NCBI GenBank assembly: GCA_002413745.1
Contig: DHXP01000046.1
Location: 1-53,837, forward strand
Direction of reading: 5' to 3'
DNA: 53,837 nucleotides
Source: Flavobacterium sp. UBA5153
GTDB lineage: Bacteria > Bacteroidota > Bacteroidia > Flavobacteriales > Flavobacteriaceae
Position numbers and translations under genes: made by a program. Below the pieces are notes generated by a model. The model ran no database searches and was not told where the DNA came from. It saw nothing but the letters and a program-made list of their open reading frames with translations. This document shows positions 1 to 9,600 of this stretch, in pieces. The stretch's first letter is position 1; each line of letters begins with the position of its first letter.

Positions 1-220
1 TAATCATTTTATAGGAATCAATCTGGATATGCAAATAAAACCCGCACTATTAGTTAAACCACCTTTTTAAAATTATTTTTTTTAATTCTGGAATTCTACT
101 ATTGTTATTGCATTAATACGGGCAATCAAATAAAAATGGCTTTGTTTATAACAAAACAAAAATTCCTCCTCCAGATTAATTATGAATTAATTTATTATTA
201 TCTTTAATAATATTTTTACT

Positions 221-1903
221 ATGGAAATCCTCAACCATATCTTTAAACTTGCTGCCGGCATTGGCTTGTTCCTTTTTGCCATGTATTTGCTTGAGGAATC
301 ATTAAAAAATCTTTCGGGGAGAAATTTCAAACTCTTCCTTCAGCGCATGACCAAAAACAAGATTGGCGCTGTAGTGGGTGGTATAATTATAACCGGTATT
401 CTTCAGAGCAGTTCTATGGTCACATTGATGTTGCTGGCCTTTGTGGGTGCAGGAGTTTTTAGCATGAAAAATGCCATGGCAATTATTCTTGGTGCAAACC
501 TAGGCACAACGGTTAATAGTTGGCTAATCGCCAGTCTTGGTTTTAAAGTAAATATTGAAGCCATTGCCTACCCGGCTATATGTTTAGGGGGCTTATTCCT
601 TATCCTATATGGCAATCGCAAATCGATGAAAAATGTCTCCTATTTTCTTTTCGGTTTTGGTTTATTGTTCATAAGTCTTTCCTTTATGAAAACGGCAATG
701 GAATCACAGGTACAGGACTTTGATTTTTCAAAATATGCCGATATGCCCTTGTTCGTTTTTTTGCTCATCGGTTTTATCATCACCGTGCTCATTCAATCCA
801 GCTCGGTCACTATGGCACTTACGCTTAGTGCACTTCATGCTGGTGCTATCAGTTTCCCTATTGCTGCTACAGTTGTACTTGGCTCAGAAACGGGCACTAT
901 TATTAAAATAGTGTTGGGCGGTATAGGCGGAAATACTTCAAAAAAACGAATAATCCTTGGCGATTTACTTTTCAATATTTTCATCACAACATTTGCTTTC
1001 CTATTGCTGCATCCTATTTTATCACTGATTACCAATGTTTTAAATATAAAAGATCCACTAATTGGCTTGGCTACTTTTTCAAGTTTAATTAATTTTATTG
1101 CAATCCTAATTATTCTTCCGATACTCGATTTATTCATAAAATTTCTGGAATTGTTTTTTAAAGATACTGATGCTTCGGCAGCTGCTTTTATAGGACATGC
1201 CACTATTGCCGAACCTGAGACAGCACTGGATTTATTCCGAAGAGAAACGAAATATTTCATTCATGATTCCATGCTTTTTAATCTGGAGTTATTTAAGATT
1301 GACACACTCTCGCTTCGAGAACAAACTGATTTTAAAAATATCAATGAGAAAAGAAGTTTCCTTTCAAAAACCAAAGAAGAAAAATATGAATTCTTGAAAC
1401 AATTGCAGGGCGAATTACAGGCATTTTATTTAGAACTGAGAACAAAATTACAAAGTGAGCAGCAAGCTGAGCTCAACCAACTAATTTCTGCCGTGCGCAG
1501 TTCCATGCACTCGGTAAAAAGTGTAAAGGATATTGGAACTAATATCAGTAACCTAAGACATTCATCAAAAGACATCAAGTATAATTTTTTTATACACCAC
1601 AAAAAAGATACAGAAAATCTATATCATCAATTGAATGTGCTTCTCACTCAGGGAAAAAAGGAGAGTTTCGAAGAGCTTCGGTGCATTTTTGATGCTATAC
1701 AAAATAACTATAGTTCTGCTCTCAATAATTTTTATACAGAGGCGCAGCATGCTCCAATTGAGGATATAGATATAACCACGGTTATTAATTTTAATCGCGA
1801 ACTCTTTACTTCAAATAAAGCTATGCTAATGGCTGTAAAAGATATTTTATTGGAAGAAAAACAAGCGGAGAATTTTAATGGGATACCGGTATATAAAACG
1901 TAG
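221..1903 (+). CDS. Na/Pi cotransporter family protein (NptA/PNaS type) with PhoU-like tail
   Basis: Probable sodium-coupled phosphate importer of the inner membrane. The hydrophobic N-terminal half carries the two inverted family repeats: QSSS at residues 62-65 with GANLGTT at 91-97, and QSSS at 192-195 with GSETGTI at 221-227. The paired QSSS motifs bind substrate and sodium in this family. From about residue 340 the protein turns soluble and helical, resembling the PhoU-like tail found in many bacterial members. The length of 560 residues is normal. The gene stands alone and converges on the virJ-like gene. The ATG at 221 is the first one before the first membrane segment. Phosphate as substrate is inferred from the family. 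Confidence 0.9.
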   Translation: MEILNHIFKLAAGIGLFLFAMYLLEESLKNLSGRNFKLFLQRMTKNKIGAVVGGIIITGILQSSSMVTLMLLAFVGAGVFSMKNAMAIILGANLGTTVNSWLIASLGFKVNIEAIAYPAICLGGLFLILYGNRKSMKNVSYFLFGFGLLFISLSFMKTAMESQVQDFDFSKYADMPLFVFLLIGFIITVLIQSSSVTMALTLSALHAGAISFPIAATVVLGSETGTIIKIVLGGIGGNTSKKRIILGDLLFNIFITTFAFLLLHPILSLITNVLNIKDPLIGLATFSSLINFIAILIILPILDLFIKFLELFFKDTDASAAAFIGHATIAEPETALDLFRRETKYFIHDSMLFNLELFKIDTLSLREQTDFKNINEKRSFLSKTKEEKYEFLKQLQGELQAFYLELRTKLQSEQQAELNQLISAVRSSMHSVKSVKDIGTNISNLRHSSKDIKYNFFIHHKKDTENLYHQLNVLLTQGKKESFEELRCIFDAIQNNYSSALNNFYTEAQHAPIEDIDITTVINFNRELFTSNKAMLMAVKDILLEEKQAENFNGIPVYKT

Positions 1904-2016
1904 AAAATTCTTTAGATATAAAATGCCTCGGGCTTTGAGAGGAAATATCTGAAATTATTTAAACTTGGTGATACTAATTCCATAACAACCCTTTTGAGTA
2001 GAAAATCTGATCTTAT

Positions 2017-2034
2017 GGATTTACAATCCGTGCC
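2017..2034 (+). repeat. Degenerate REP-like palindrome, solitary copy
   Basis: GGATTTACAATCCGTGCC matches the core of the REP-like units around 9.5-10.5 kb (consensus GCGGAWTTRCAWTCCGTGYC). It lies between the convergent Na/Pi symporter and virJ-like genes, a usual place for such repeats. Confidence 0.4.
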
Positions 2035-2075
2035 CAAAATAAAAGATCAATCCCTTGGCTTTATTTAAAAATTAT

Positions 2076-2843
2076 TTATTTTTTTATTACAAACCTTCTC
2101 AAAATAATTTCTGCCAAAGCATGATAATCATTATTATAATGATGATTCCCGGGCAGTATTACTATTTTTGCTCCTGATTCTGAAAAATGATTCCGTAAGG
2201 AACTACCCTCCTCTTCCCCAAAAACGCATATAGGATTAAATTCTTTTATCTTTTTTATTTCATCAAGCACATTGTATTTCCCAGTTGTATTAAAAGACAA
2301 CATATCTGCAAGATGAATTTCAAAATCGGCGGTTTTATCAGGCGATAAACAATAAACGCCCTTTACATTTTCCTTTAATGGAGTCGGAAAACGATTAGCA
2401 ATAAACGGTGCAACGCACGCCCCAAAAGAATAACCCACAAGCACAAATAATTTTTTGTCCCACTGCTGCATATAATGTTCTACCGCTTTGGCTATGGCCG
2501 CCGAACATTCTTCAGGAGTTTTTGCTTTCCAAAAATATTTTTGCGCATCCAAGCCTACGACAGGCATTCCTTTTTCGGCAAGTTGTTTGCTAAAGTTTTG
2601 GTCAAAACTTGTCCAGCCACCATCACCTGAAATTACAAATACCAACGGCAATGTGTTTTTAATTGCCGAAGGAATGATAATCAACGGTAAATCACCAGAA
2701 ATAAAAGGAACTAAGTCATTAAGCGGCGTTAAAGCAGGTTCGCAAGTCATAATTTTCCCAAACACTGAGCTATCAATGGGTGATGCAACGGCTTGATTTT
2801 TTAAGATCAACAGCAGAAAAAAACAAATAAATAGTTTCTTCAT
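2076..2843 (-). CDS. VirJ/AcvB-like periplasmic alpha/beta hydrolase
   Basis: Small exported hydrolase resembling the VirJ domain. Residues 1-20 form a signal peptide (hydrophobic core, then AVA before SP). The GDGGW motif lies at 73-77. A nucleophile elbow GYSFG at 137-141 makes Ser139 the likely catalytic serine, and a C-terminal His (HH at 234-235) could complete the triad. The family member AcvB of Agrobacterium hydrolyses lysyl-phosphatidylglycerol in the periplasm and is encoded beside an MprF homolog (lpiA). This gene is the last of a minus-strand run behind mprF and DUF998, so the same role is likely. It has one VirJ domain (255 residues), whereas AcvB has two. The substrate is inferred. 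Confidence 0.8.
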   Translation of the reverse strand: MKKLFICFFLLLILKNQAVASPIDSSVFGKIMTCEPALTPLNDLVPFISGDLPLIIIPSAIKNTLPLVFVISGDGGWTSFDQNFSKQLAEKGMPVVGLDAQKYFWKAKTPEECSAAIAKAVEHYMQQWDKKLFVLVGYSFGACVAPFIANRFPTPLKENVKGVYCLSPDKTADFEIHLADMLSFNTTGKYNVLDEIKKIKEFNPICVFGEEEGSSLRNHFSESGAKIVILPGNHHYNNDYHALAEIILRRFVIKK

Positions 2844-2870
2844 TCGATATAATTTAAAATAGAATAAACA

Positions 2871-3545
2871 CTAAAATTTTTCTTTGGCAATAGTAAGATT
2901 ACCAGATTTTTTGTTCAGCATAATAAAGGCAATTGTTGTTAAATAAACATAGTTATTAAGCATTGACAATCGTTGCCATAAGCCTTTATAAAGAGACAGC
3001 ACATTAGTTTTATCATTTAAAAATCTGGAAGAAAATAGCAATACCATCATAATTCCTATAGTAAAAATCACAGTTGACATCCTATGAAAAGCAGGCATCT
3101 GCGTTCTTGATATTATTTTTTTCATAAATATCGGCAACAATAACATTGCTAAAACTCCCATACCTCCAAATATATTGTGGATGATATTTGTTTTCGTCAA
3201 AGCAAGCCCTATATGATCCGCCTTAAAAACTCCCGAACCAATTTCTTCCCCAATTCCGTAAAGAATAATTAGCCAAGAAGCAATTTTTGCATTTCGGCCT
3301 TTCTCAATAAAAGACCTTTTAAAACCAATTCCAAAAAATATAAAAAGAAAACCGGCAATAATCCACCATATTGAAATCTCGTCTGAAACAGGACTTATGG
3401 AGGCTCCCAAAGCACTCATCGTATTTCGTAATTGGCTATAGCCCGGATAAAAATTCCCAAGAAAAAACATGCCCGCAAAATCACCAACGCATGCTATAAT
3501 ACAGGCAATCGAAGCAATTTTTATAATTGTATTATTTTCATCCAT
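2871..3545 (-). CDS. DUF998 family membrane protein
   Basis: Polytopic membrane protein of 224 residues with about six hydrophobic segments. The loop after the first helix contains GNFYPGYSQLRNTMSALG, typical of DUF998 proteins. The function of the family is unknown. It starts 6 bp after the stop of the mprF-like gene and ends 27 bp before the virJ-like gene, so the three are probably one transcript. From context it may act on or sense the lipid made by MprF, but that is inference only. Confidence 0.8.
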   Translation of the reverse strand: MDENNTIIKIASIACIIACVGDFAGMFFLGNFYPGYSQLRNTMSALGASISPVSDEISIWWIIAGFLFIFFGIGFKRSFIEKGRNAKIASWLIILYGIGEEIGSGVFKADHIGLALTKTNIIHNIFGGMGVLAMLLLPIFMKKIISRTQMPAFHRMSTVIFTIGIMMVLLFSSRFLNDKTNVLSLYKGLWQRLSMLNNYVYLTTIAFIMLNKKSGNLTIAKEKF

Positions 3546-3551
3546 ACTGCT

Positions 3552-6176
3552 TTAAACTTTTATAACATTTGCCAAAACAGTCGGCACTTGGAGTAAATCA
3601 TAATCATGCGTATATATTAAATATTCATTTTTCCAACGAGGAGAAAATTTTTCTTTAAAATCGCGTAACCCTTTATAATGTGAAAATGATTTTATTTTCT
3701 CATAAGCATATTTCATTGACTTTTCCTTAAATGTTTGGGGATCGTCTATTCCGCTCATGGGCGCAAGCCCTAAGTTTACGGCTTCATAGTTTTGGGATTT
3801 TAAATAATTGAAAAGTTCTATCAAAATAAAATCCATTATTCCATTGGGCGCATCCTTTGTTTTGCGAATAAGGTCATAGGTTCCCTCCCCCTTTACATAA
3901 TCAGGAATAATATTCAGAAAAGCAATAATTTTTTCTTCGGAATTCTGGACCGTGATGATGGTTTGTTGTTTCAATTCTTCCCAAACGAACATTCCCTGAG
4001 AAAAAATAATTTCGCTTCTTTCCGTATCCATTAACCATTCATCACTGACCGATTTTAGTTTTTGCAATAATCCGTCTTTTATTGGAGCTGTATAAACCGT
4101 TGCTTCTAAACCCTTTTCGCTTATTTTCCTCAGGCCGTTTCGCAGTGATTTTTTGCTGCCTCCTTCCAATGAAAATGTCGCTAAATCCACGACTCCTTCC
4201 TGTCCGAGAAATAAATTCTTTTTTCCAAGCGAGTTATAAACCGGTAAACTTTCTTCCGGAACTCGGTAATAAATGCTTTTCAACCCGCTTTCGTAGCAAT
4301 AAGTGTCAAACTCAACAATGCAGGTTTTCATTTCATGTTCATTTTCAGCAACTGGATTTTGGAGTACAACCGCAAAATTTCCAGAAACACGATAAGAAAC
4401 AAATGCTTTTTTGTTTTGCGAAAAATAAATCAACTTGTCGCTATATACTTTAAAAAAATCCAAAGAAGAGTTTCCATATTGTTGCAGCAAATCATTTGCC
4501 AAAATTTGATCTTCTTCCGAAACATTATTTTTTTGAATATAGGGATTAATCAAGGTGTAAATTAAAAACCCAAGTGACAGAAAACCGCTGACTTTTATGG
4601 AATCCAGGAAATTTTCCCCAAATGCATCGACAGCAACCAAATTATCACTTCCAACTAAAAAATAATTCTGAAAAGTATAGCGGATGGATTGAATCCAACT
4701 GAAATCAATATTAAAATGTGTTTTGTCCAAAAAATAAAATCCAATAACACCATAAATAATTACTGCGGCTACGCTCAGTAATGATGTTTGCAAACCAATT
4801 AATCGAAGTCGTGGATTGTTTTTAATGTAATATTCTTTCCGTGTTAAAAGTAAAACCAGAATAACGATCAAAGCGACAATTGCCTCCTCATAATCAATTG
4901 CTTTTGTAAGGTTACCAATAAAAGAAACAACACTTAACACAAAAGCAAACCACCAAGCTGTCCGCAATCCTTTAAGCATAAAGGTGGCGGTAACCAATAA
5001 AAACAATCCTGCCATCATCACAAGATAATTGGAAGTGCGAATAGCCTGAATGGGCAAATAATCTTTTGCCGTCATCAATCGTTCGGTTATGGCAGGAGTT
5101 AAAACCGATATGATATTTATTATTCCCAAACTCATCAGTAACAGTGCTGGAACAATTCGCATCAGCAACTTATTTATTTTAAATAAAAAAGTGAAGGCCC
5201 CTAAAAATAATGGTATCCAGAATTCAAAAAAACGATACAGAAAAGTTATGGCAATAGCTTCTATATTTCCAAAACCATACCGTATTAAAACATAACTCAT
5301 CGAAACTTCAATAGCCCCCAATCCTCGCAAAAATGGTGAAATAATCAAGAAAATTACCGAAACAATGTACCCCATCGCGGCGGTGAAAAGTGATGGCGAA
5401 AAATGCAAGGCAATCATGGCAATGTACAAGTGAGAAATTCCTACCGCTTCAATAAGTACTGAATAAAAAACTATCAGCCCAAATTTCTTTTTGTCAATTC
5501 TATTGTTCTGTAAATCATCCATAAAAACTTCTGTGGATGGAATCAGTTTCGACAACCATTTATAAGCTAAGCCTTTTTTCAGAATAGAACGATACATTAC
5601 TGTCAACCCAACTATCAAAAGCACCACCACACCTAAAGCATACCACTCCCCAGAACCTGTCGTGCCTTCCACCAATGCATACATAAAAGCAGGTATGGCC
5701 ACAATCAATACGGAAAGAATTCCTACAAACCCATAAATAGAAGATGCAAAATGAATTTGTGTTTCCTTTATTCCCTTCTTTTCAAGTGCTCCCGTAAAAA
5801 ACGCAAGCGACGAGATGCCACCCGCAGGCAAAAAAACACTGATAAAATTACGCTTCATAAAAAGCAGGATGGCATCAGCCAAAGAAATATTAATTTTCAC
5901 TGACGCAAATGATGCAATATACATCAAACCTTGAAGTAAAATATAAATAAGAGTTAACACAACCCCCACTAAAACCCATTGCCAGATTGCATTGCCGATT
6001 GCGTTTCTTACTTCAAACAATTCAGCTTGTTCATGTTTAATAAACCAAATACCAATTGCGATAAAAAAAACAGTGAGTATAAATTGGGCAATAATTTTTC
6101 CGTTTTCGCGCAAGAATGGGACGCTTCTTTCTTTGAAGAACCGCAATAAAGAATGTGAAATTTTTTCTGTTTTCAT
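3552..6176 (-). CDS. mprF: MprF-type aminoacyl-phosphatidylglycerol synthase/flippase
   Basis: Bifunctional inner-membrane protein of 874 residues, the usual size for MprF. The first ~540 residues form many membrane helices (flippase region), with the family-like stretch LFMKRNFISVFLPAGGISSL near residue 110. The last ~320 residues are a cytosolic DUF2156/GNAT-like domain that moves an amino acid from aminoacyl-tRNA to a phospholipid head group; NLGLAPMSG and FKEKFSPRWKNEYLIY are recognisable there. MprF proteins reduce negative surface charge and raise resistance to cationic peptides. It is the first gene of a run with DUF998 and the VirJ-like hydrolase. Lysine is the commonest donor amino acid, but the specificity cannot be read from sequence, and Bacteroidota membranes may offer a lipid other than phosphatidylglycerol. 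Confidence 0.88.
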   Translation of the reverse strand: MKTEKISHSLLRFFKERSVPFLRENGKIIAQFILTVFFIAIGIWFIKHEQAELFEVRNAIGNAIWQWVLVGVVLTLIYILLQGLMYIASFASVKINISLADAILLFMKRNFISVFLPAGGISSLAFFTGALEKKGIKETQIHFASSIYGFVGILSVLIVAIPAFMYALVEGTTGSGEWYALGVVVLLIVGLTVMYRSILKKGLAYKWLSKLIPSTEVFMDDLQNNRIDKKKFGLIVFYSVLIEAVGISHLYIAMIALHFSPSLFTAAMGYIVSVIFLIISPFLRGLGAIEVSMSYVLIRYGFGNIEAIAITFLYRFFEFWIPLFLGAFTFLFKINKLLMRIVPALLLMSLGIINIISVLTPAITERLMTAKDYLPIQAIRTSNYLVMMAGLFLLVTATFMLKGLRTAWWFAFVLSVVSFIGNLTKAIDYEEAIVALIVILVLLLTRKEYYIKNNPRLRLIGLQTSLLSVAAVIIYGVIGFYFLDKTHFNIDFSWIQSIRYTFQNYFLVGSDNLVAVDAFGENFLDSIKVSGFLSLGFLIYTLINPYIQKNNVSEEDQILANDLLQQYGNSSLDFFKVYSDKLIYFSQNKKAFVSYRVSGNFAVVLQNPVAENEHEMKTCIVEFDTYCYESGLKSIYYRVPEESLPVYNSLGKKNLFLGQEGVVDLATFSLEGGSKKSLRNGLRKISEKGLEATVYTAPIKDGLLQKLKSVSDEWLMDTERSEIIFSQGMFVWEELKQQTIITVQNSEEKIIAFLNIIPDYVKGEGTYDLIRKTKDAPNGIMDFILIELFNYLKSQNYEAVNLGLAPMSGIDDPQTFKEKSMKYAYEKIKSFSHYKGLRDFKEKFSPRWKNEYLIYTHDYDLLQVPTVLANVIKV

Positions 6177-6417
6177 AGTTGAAAATTAGAAACTGATTTG
6201 GGTACGTAAACATAAGTATTTATTTGCTTAAATTGACCCCCAACGGTAACTTAAAATTACAAAAGTAACCCGCTTGAATACGTTTAAGCAAACTGTAATT
6301 TTTGCAAATCTTGTGTGTTTTTTTTTAAAGAAGCCAAAACTCATTAAATGCACTTATTAAACCCTATTTACGATACAGAATTTAATATATGAAATCCGGT
6401 AGTATTGCCAATCTAAA

Positions 6418-9400
6418 TCAATTCAAATGCTTGAAATGTTTTTCATTTCTATAAACCAATCGCAACAAACTCGGCAAAACAATCAGCAACAAAGGCATCG
6501 CAAACAGGAAACCGCCAATCACGGCGATGGCAAGCGGTTGATGCAATTCCGAACCAGTTCCAATACCAATTGCCAAAGGAAGCAAGGCAATAATGGCTCC
6601 CAAAGCGGTCATCAATTTGGGGCGTAATCGTGTTGAAATAGAATACACCAAGGACTGGTTTACATTTCTGGTCAACTTGAATGTTTCTCGAAATTGCAAA
6701 AAAGTAAAAATGGCATTCTCGCTAATGATGCCCACAATCATAATGATTCCGGTATAACTTCCCACATTCAACGGCGTATTTGTAATAAACAGCAAAATAT
6801 AACTTCCCGAAATTCCCAAAATCGAAATGAAAAGGATCACGATGGCTGCCCTAAAATCACGGAATAAAAATAAAATCACTCCAAAAACCAGCAAACTCGA
6901 GGCAATCAAAATCATCAACAATTCCTTGAACGATTGCTGCTGGTCTTTATAAGCCCCGGCATATTCAAGATAATAGCCACTTGGCAAATGAATGGTGCTT
7001 GACACTTTCTTCTGGATTTCATCCATCACGCTTCCCAAATCCCGATTGTTCAATCTTCCCGTAACCACGTTCATCATTTGCAAATTTTCACGCTCAATCT
7101 CGGCAACTCCTTTTTGGGCTGAAATGGAAACCAAACTCGTAATAGGAATCGATTGTCCGTTGGGCAAAAATAGTTGTAGTTTTTTGATGTCTTCCAAACT
7201 TCTTTTTTCTGAATTTTTATAGATTAATCGAATAGGTGTCATCCTTTCACTTTCCAATAAATTACCAATAACATTACCTTCTAACGCGGTTTGCATTTGA
7301 AATTGCAAATCGGCAGGCGTTATTCCGTACTGAGCCAATTGTCGATAATTGGGAACTATATTTATGCTTGGTCCGGCTACAACTATTCCGTCAAAAACGT
7401 CGGCAGTTCCTTTTACATTTTCAATAATTGTAGAAACCCTTTTGGCAATTTTTTCTAATTCCTTTTGATTACTTCCATAGATTTTGACTTCAATTGGCGA
7501 AACCGAACTCATCAAATCGCCCAACATATCGCCAATGACCTGACCGAAATCGATGCGCAAAGCAGGCTGCGTAGCTTCCACTTTTTTGCGAATTTCATCA
7601 ATGACATCGGTGCTGGTTTTGCTTCGTTTCTTTTTCAATTGAATCAAATAATCACCCCGATTGGGTTCGGTGATAAAAAAGCCCATTTGCGTCCCGGTTC
7701 TTCGGCTGTAGGCTTCGACTTCCGGAGTTTTTATGATTATTTTTTCGACTTCTTTCAGCATCCTGTCGGTTTCCTCCAATGAAGTTCCCGGCGGGGATTG
7801 ATAGTCCAAAATAATGCTTCCCTCATCCATTTCCGGCAAAAAACCTGTTTCTAAATTGGGCAGAATCACAAAAATAGAAAGCAATAAAACAAGGCAAAAC
7901 ACGATACTTATTAGCGGCCTTTCGATAAAATAAGCCACCCAATTTTGGTGTTTTACCGTGTGTATTTTAACTTCTTTTTTGGCTTCACCTTCAATAACTG
8001 CGGGAACATTTTCGTTTTTTGTCAGCAATAAATACACCACCGGAAGCAACAACCAAGTGACAAAAAACGAACAAACCAAAGTAATTATCATTGTATCTGT
8101 CAACACTTTAAAGTACGAACCCGCAACGCCACTCATCAAAACAAAGGGGAAGAAAATTACGATGGTACTGATGGACGAACCCAGCATCGCCGGAAACAAA
8201 TAGTGAATTGCCTTTTGCAAAAGCGAAACCGTTGGCTCGTCAGGATGTTCTTCGTGGGTTCGGTGAATTTGCTCGACCACGACAATCGCGTCATCAATAA
8301 TCAACCCCAAAGCTGCCGCAATGGCGCCCAATGTCATGATGTTGAAAGTCTGTCCGGTAAAGTACAAAACGATCAATGTCAATGACAAGGTGACCGGAAT
8401 AATTATCAAGATTGTGGCGCTGGCTTTCGCCGATTTCAGGAATAAAACGGCGACAATTATGGCCAATAATAATCCTATTAATAAACTGTCGGTGACGCTT
8501 TTTACGGCTTCATTGACAAAGGTGGCTTGCTCGTAAAACGGCGTAATTTTGATGTCTTTTGGAAGGATTTTTTTAAGTGCTTGCAACTTCCCGTTCATTG
8601 CATCGTTGAGCGAAATCAAATTCGCATTGGGCTGTTTCAAAACCGCGACCAGAATGCTTTCTTTCCCGTTGGCATTGACTTTTATATATTCTTTGGCTTC
8701 CCTGATTTCAACCAAAGCGATGTCTTTCAAGGTCACGATCCCCTTGCCGCTGTTGCTGATTACGAGGTTTTCGAGTTCCTCCTTTTTGTCGACTTGCGCA
8801 TCAGTAATGGTGAGGTACAAATAGCGATAATCCGATAAATATCCATTCGATTTGATGAAATTGGTCTGGCTCAAAACCTGCGAAATCGCATTGGGCGTGA
8901 TGCCAAGCACGCTCATTTTGCTGTAATCCAAGGACAACCAATATTCTTTTTCTTTCCCCCCGATAATCCTGATTTCGGAAACGCCGTCAATTTGGGAAAG
9001 AAAGGGTTTTATGGTGAAATTGGCTATTTTTTTGAGGTCAATGGCCGATCGTCCTTCGCTTTCTATGGAGTAACCAATAACGGGAAGAATAGACGGATTC
9101 ATTTTTTCGACCGAAATTTGCGTGCCCGGAGGAAGATCATTCTGGATTTGATTGATTTGTTCCTCGATTCTTGTTTTGCCCAAATCGATATCGGAATTCC
9201 AATCCATAAAAGCCGAAATCTCGCAACTTCCTCGGCTGGTGGTACTTCGGACGGTTTTTAAATCAGGAACTTTTTTGATGGCATTTTCAAGCGGTTTGGT
9301 CACCGTAATCATCATCTTGTCCACAGGTTGTTGACCTGCATCAGCAATGATTTTTATTTTTGGGAAAGTGATTTCGGGAAACAAACTGGTTTGCATCTTC

Positions 9401-9483
9401 GAATAGGTAAAAAATCCTCCTAAAATAATCAGGAAGATAATGGTACTCAATCCGTTTCTATGTCTGACAAAAAAGTTGTTCAT
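6418..9483 (-). CDS. RND efflux transporter permease subunit (AcrB/CzcA superfamily)
   Basis: Inner-membrane proton-driven pump of 1021 residues. The first helix follows MNNFFVRHRNGLS. Two large periplasmic domains follow helices 1 and 7. The proton-relay aspartate pair sits in GLIIDDAIVVVE (Asp397-Asp398). Two adjacent Asp residues point to an organic-solute pump (HAE type) rather than the metal HME type, but this is only a trend. It is the last gene of an efflux operon with a TolC-like protein and an adaptor upstream. The two are separated from it by a glycosylase-like gene with repeats. No terminator was seen after it. The first 24 bases around its start codon (9463-9486) recur at 10407-10430. 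Confidence 0.93.
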   Translation of the reverse strand: MNNFFVRHRNGLSTIIFLIILGGFFTYSKMQTSLFPEITFPKIKIIADAGQQPVDKMMITVTKPLENAIKKVPDLKTVRSTTSRGSCEISAFMDWNSDIDLGKTRIEEQINQIQNDLPPGTQISVEKMNPSILPVIGYSIESEGRSAIDLKKIANFTIKPFLSQIDGVSEIRIIGGKEKEYWLSLDYSKMSVLGITPNAISQVLSQTNFIKSNGYLSDYRYLYLTITDAQVDKKEELENLVISNSGKGIVTLKDIALVEIREAKEYIKVNANGKESILVAVLKQPNANLISLNDAMNGKLQALKKILPKDIKITPFYEQATFVNEAVKSVTDSLLIGLLLAIIVAVLFLKSAKASATILIIIPVTLSLTLIVLYFTGQTFNIMTLGAIAAALGLIIDDAIVVVEQIHRTHEEHPDEPTVSLLQKAIHYLFPAMLGSSISTIVIFFPFVLMSGVAGSYFKVLTDTMIITLVCSFFVTWLLLPVVYLLLTKNENVPAVIEGEAKKEVKIHTVKHQNWVAYFIERPLISIVFCLVLLLSIFVILPNLETGFLPEMDEGSIILDYQSPPGTSLEETDRMLKEVEKIIIKTPEVEAYSRRTGTQMGFFITEPNRGDYLIQLKKKRSKTSTDVIDEIRKKVEATQPALRIDFGQVIGDMLGDLMSSVSPIEVKIYGSNQKELEKIAKRVSTIIENVKGTADVFDGIVVAGPSINIVPNYRQLAQYGITPADLQFQMQTALEGNVIGNLLESERMTPIRLIYKNSEKRSLEDIKKLQLFLPNGQSIPITSLVSISAQKGVAEIERENLQMMNVVTGRLNNRDLGSVMDEIQKKVSSTIHLPSGYYLEYAGAYKDQQQSFKELLMILIASSLLVFGVILFLFRDFRAAIVILFISILGISGSYILLFITNTPLNVGSYTGIIMIVGIISENAIFTFLQFRETFKLTRNVNQSLVYSISTRLRPKLMTALGAIIALLPLAIGIGTGSELHQPLAIAVIGGFLFAMPLLLIVLPSLLRLVYRNEKHFKHLN

Positions 9484-9486
9484 TGT
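9463..9486 (-). repeat. 24-bp direct repeat covering the RND pump start codon (copy 1)
   Basis: The sequence encoding the first residues of the pump (MNNFFV, including its ATG) and a few upstream bases. An exact 24-base copy sits at 10407-10430, on the far side of the glycosylase-like gene. Confidence 0.85.
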
Positions 9487-9502
9487 GATTTATTTATTGA
9501 TG

Positions 9503-9557
9503 GACAATATAAATTGTGTTACTTGCTTTTGTTTGTTGGCACGGAATGCAATTCCGC
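9503..9557 (-). repeat. REP-like repeat R1, copy next to the RND gene
   Basis: 55-bp unit that matches 10332-10386 at 50 of 55 positions. It ends (plus strand) in GGCACGGAATGCAATTCCGC, whose palindromic core GGAATGCAATTCC could form a hairpin. It lies between the RND start and the glycosylase-like gene. Confidence 0.75.
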
Positions 9558-9600
9558 CTATCCAACTGATATGATTTATTCATATTCGAGTTGTAAGGCT

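Noticed and set aside
4082-4453. A 123-codon open frame antisense to mprF
   Set aside because: It overlaps the intact catalytic region of a recognised gene and has no recognisable protein features.
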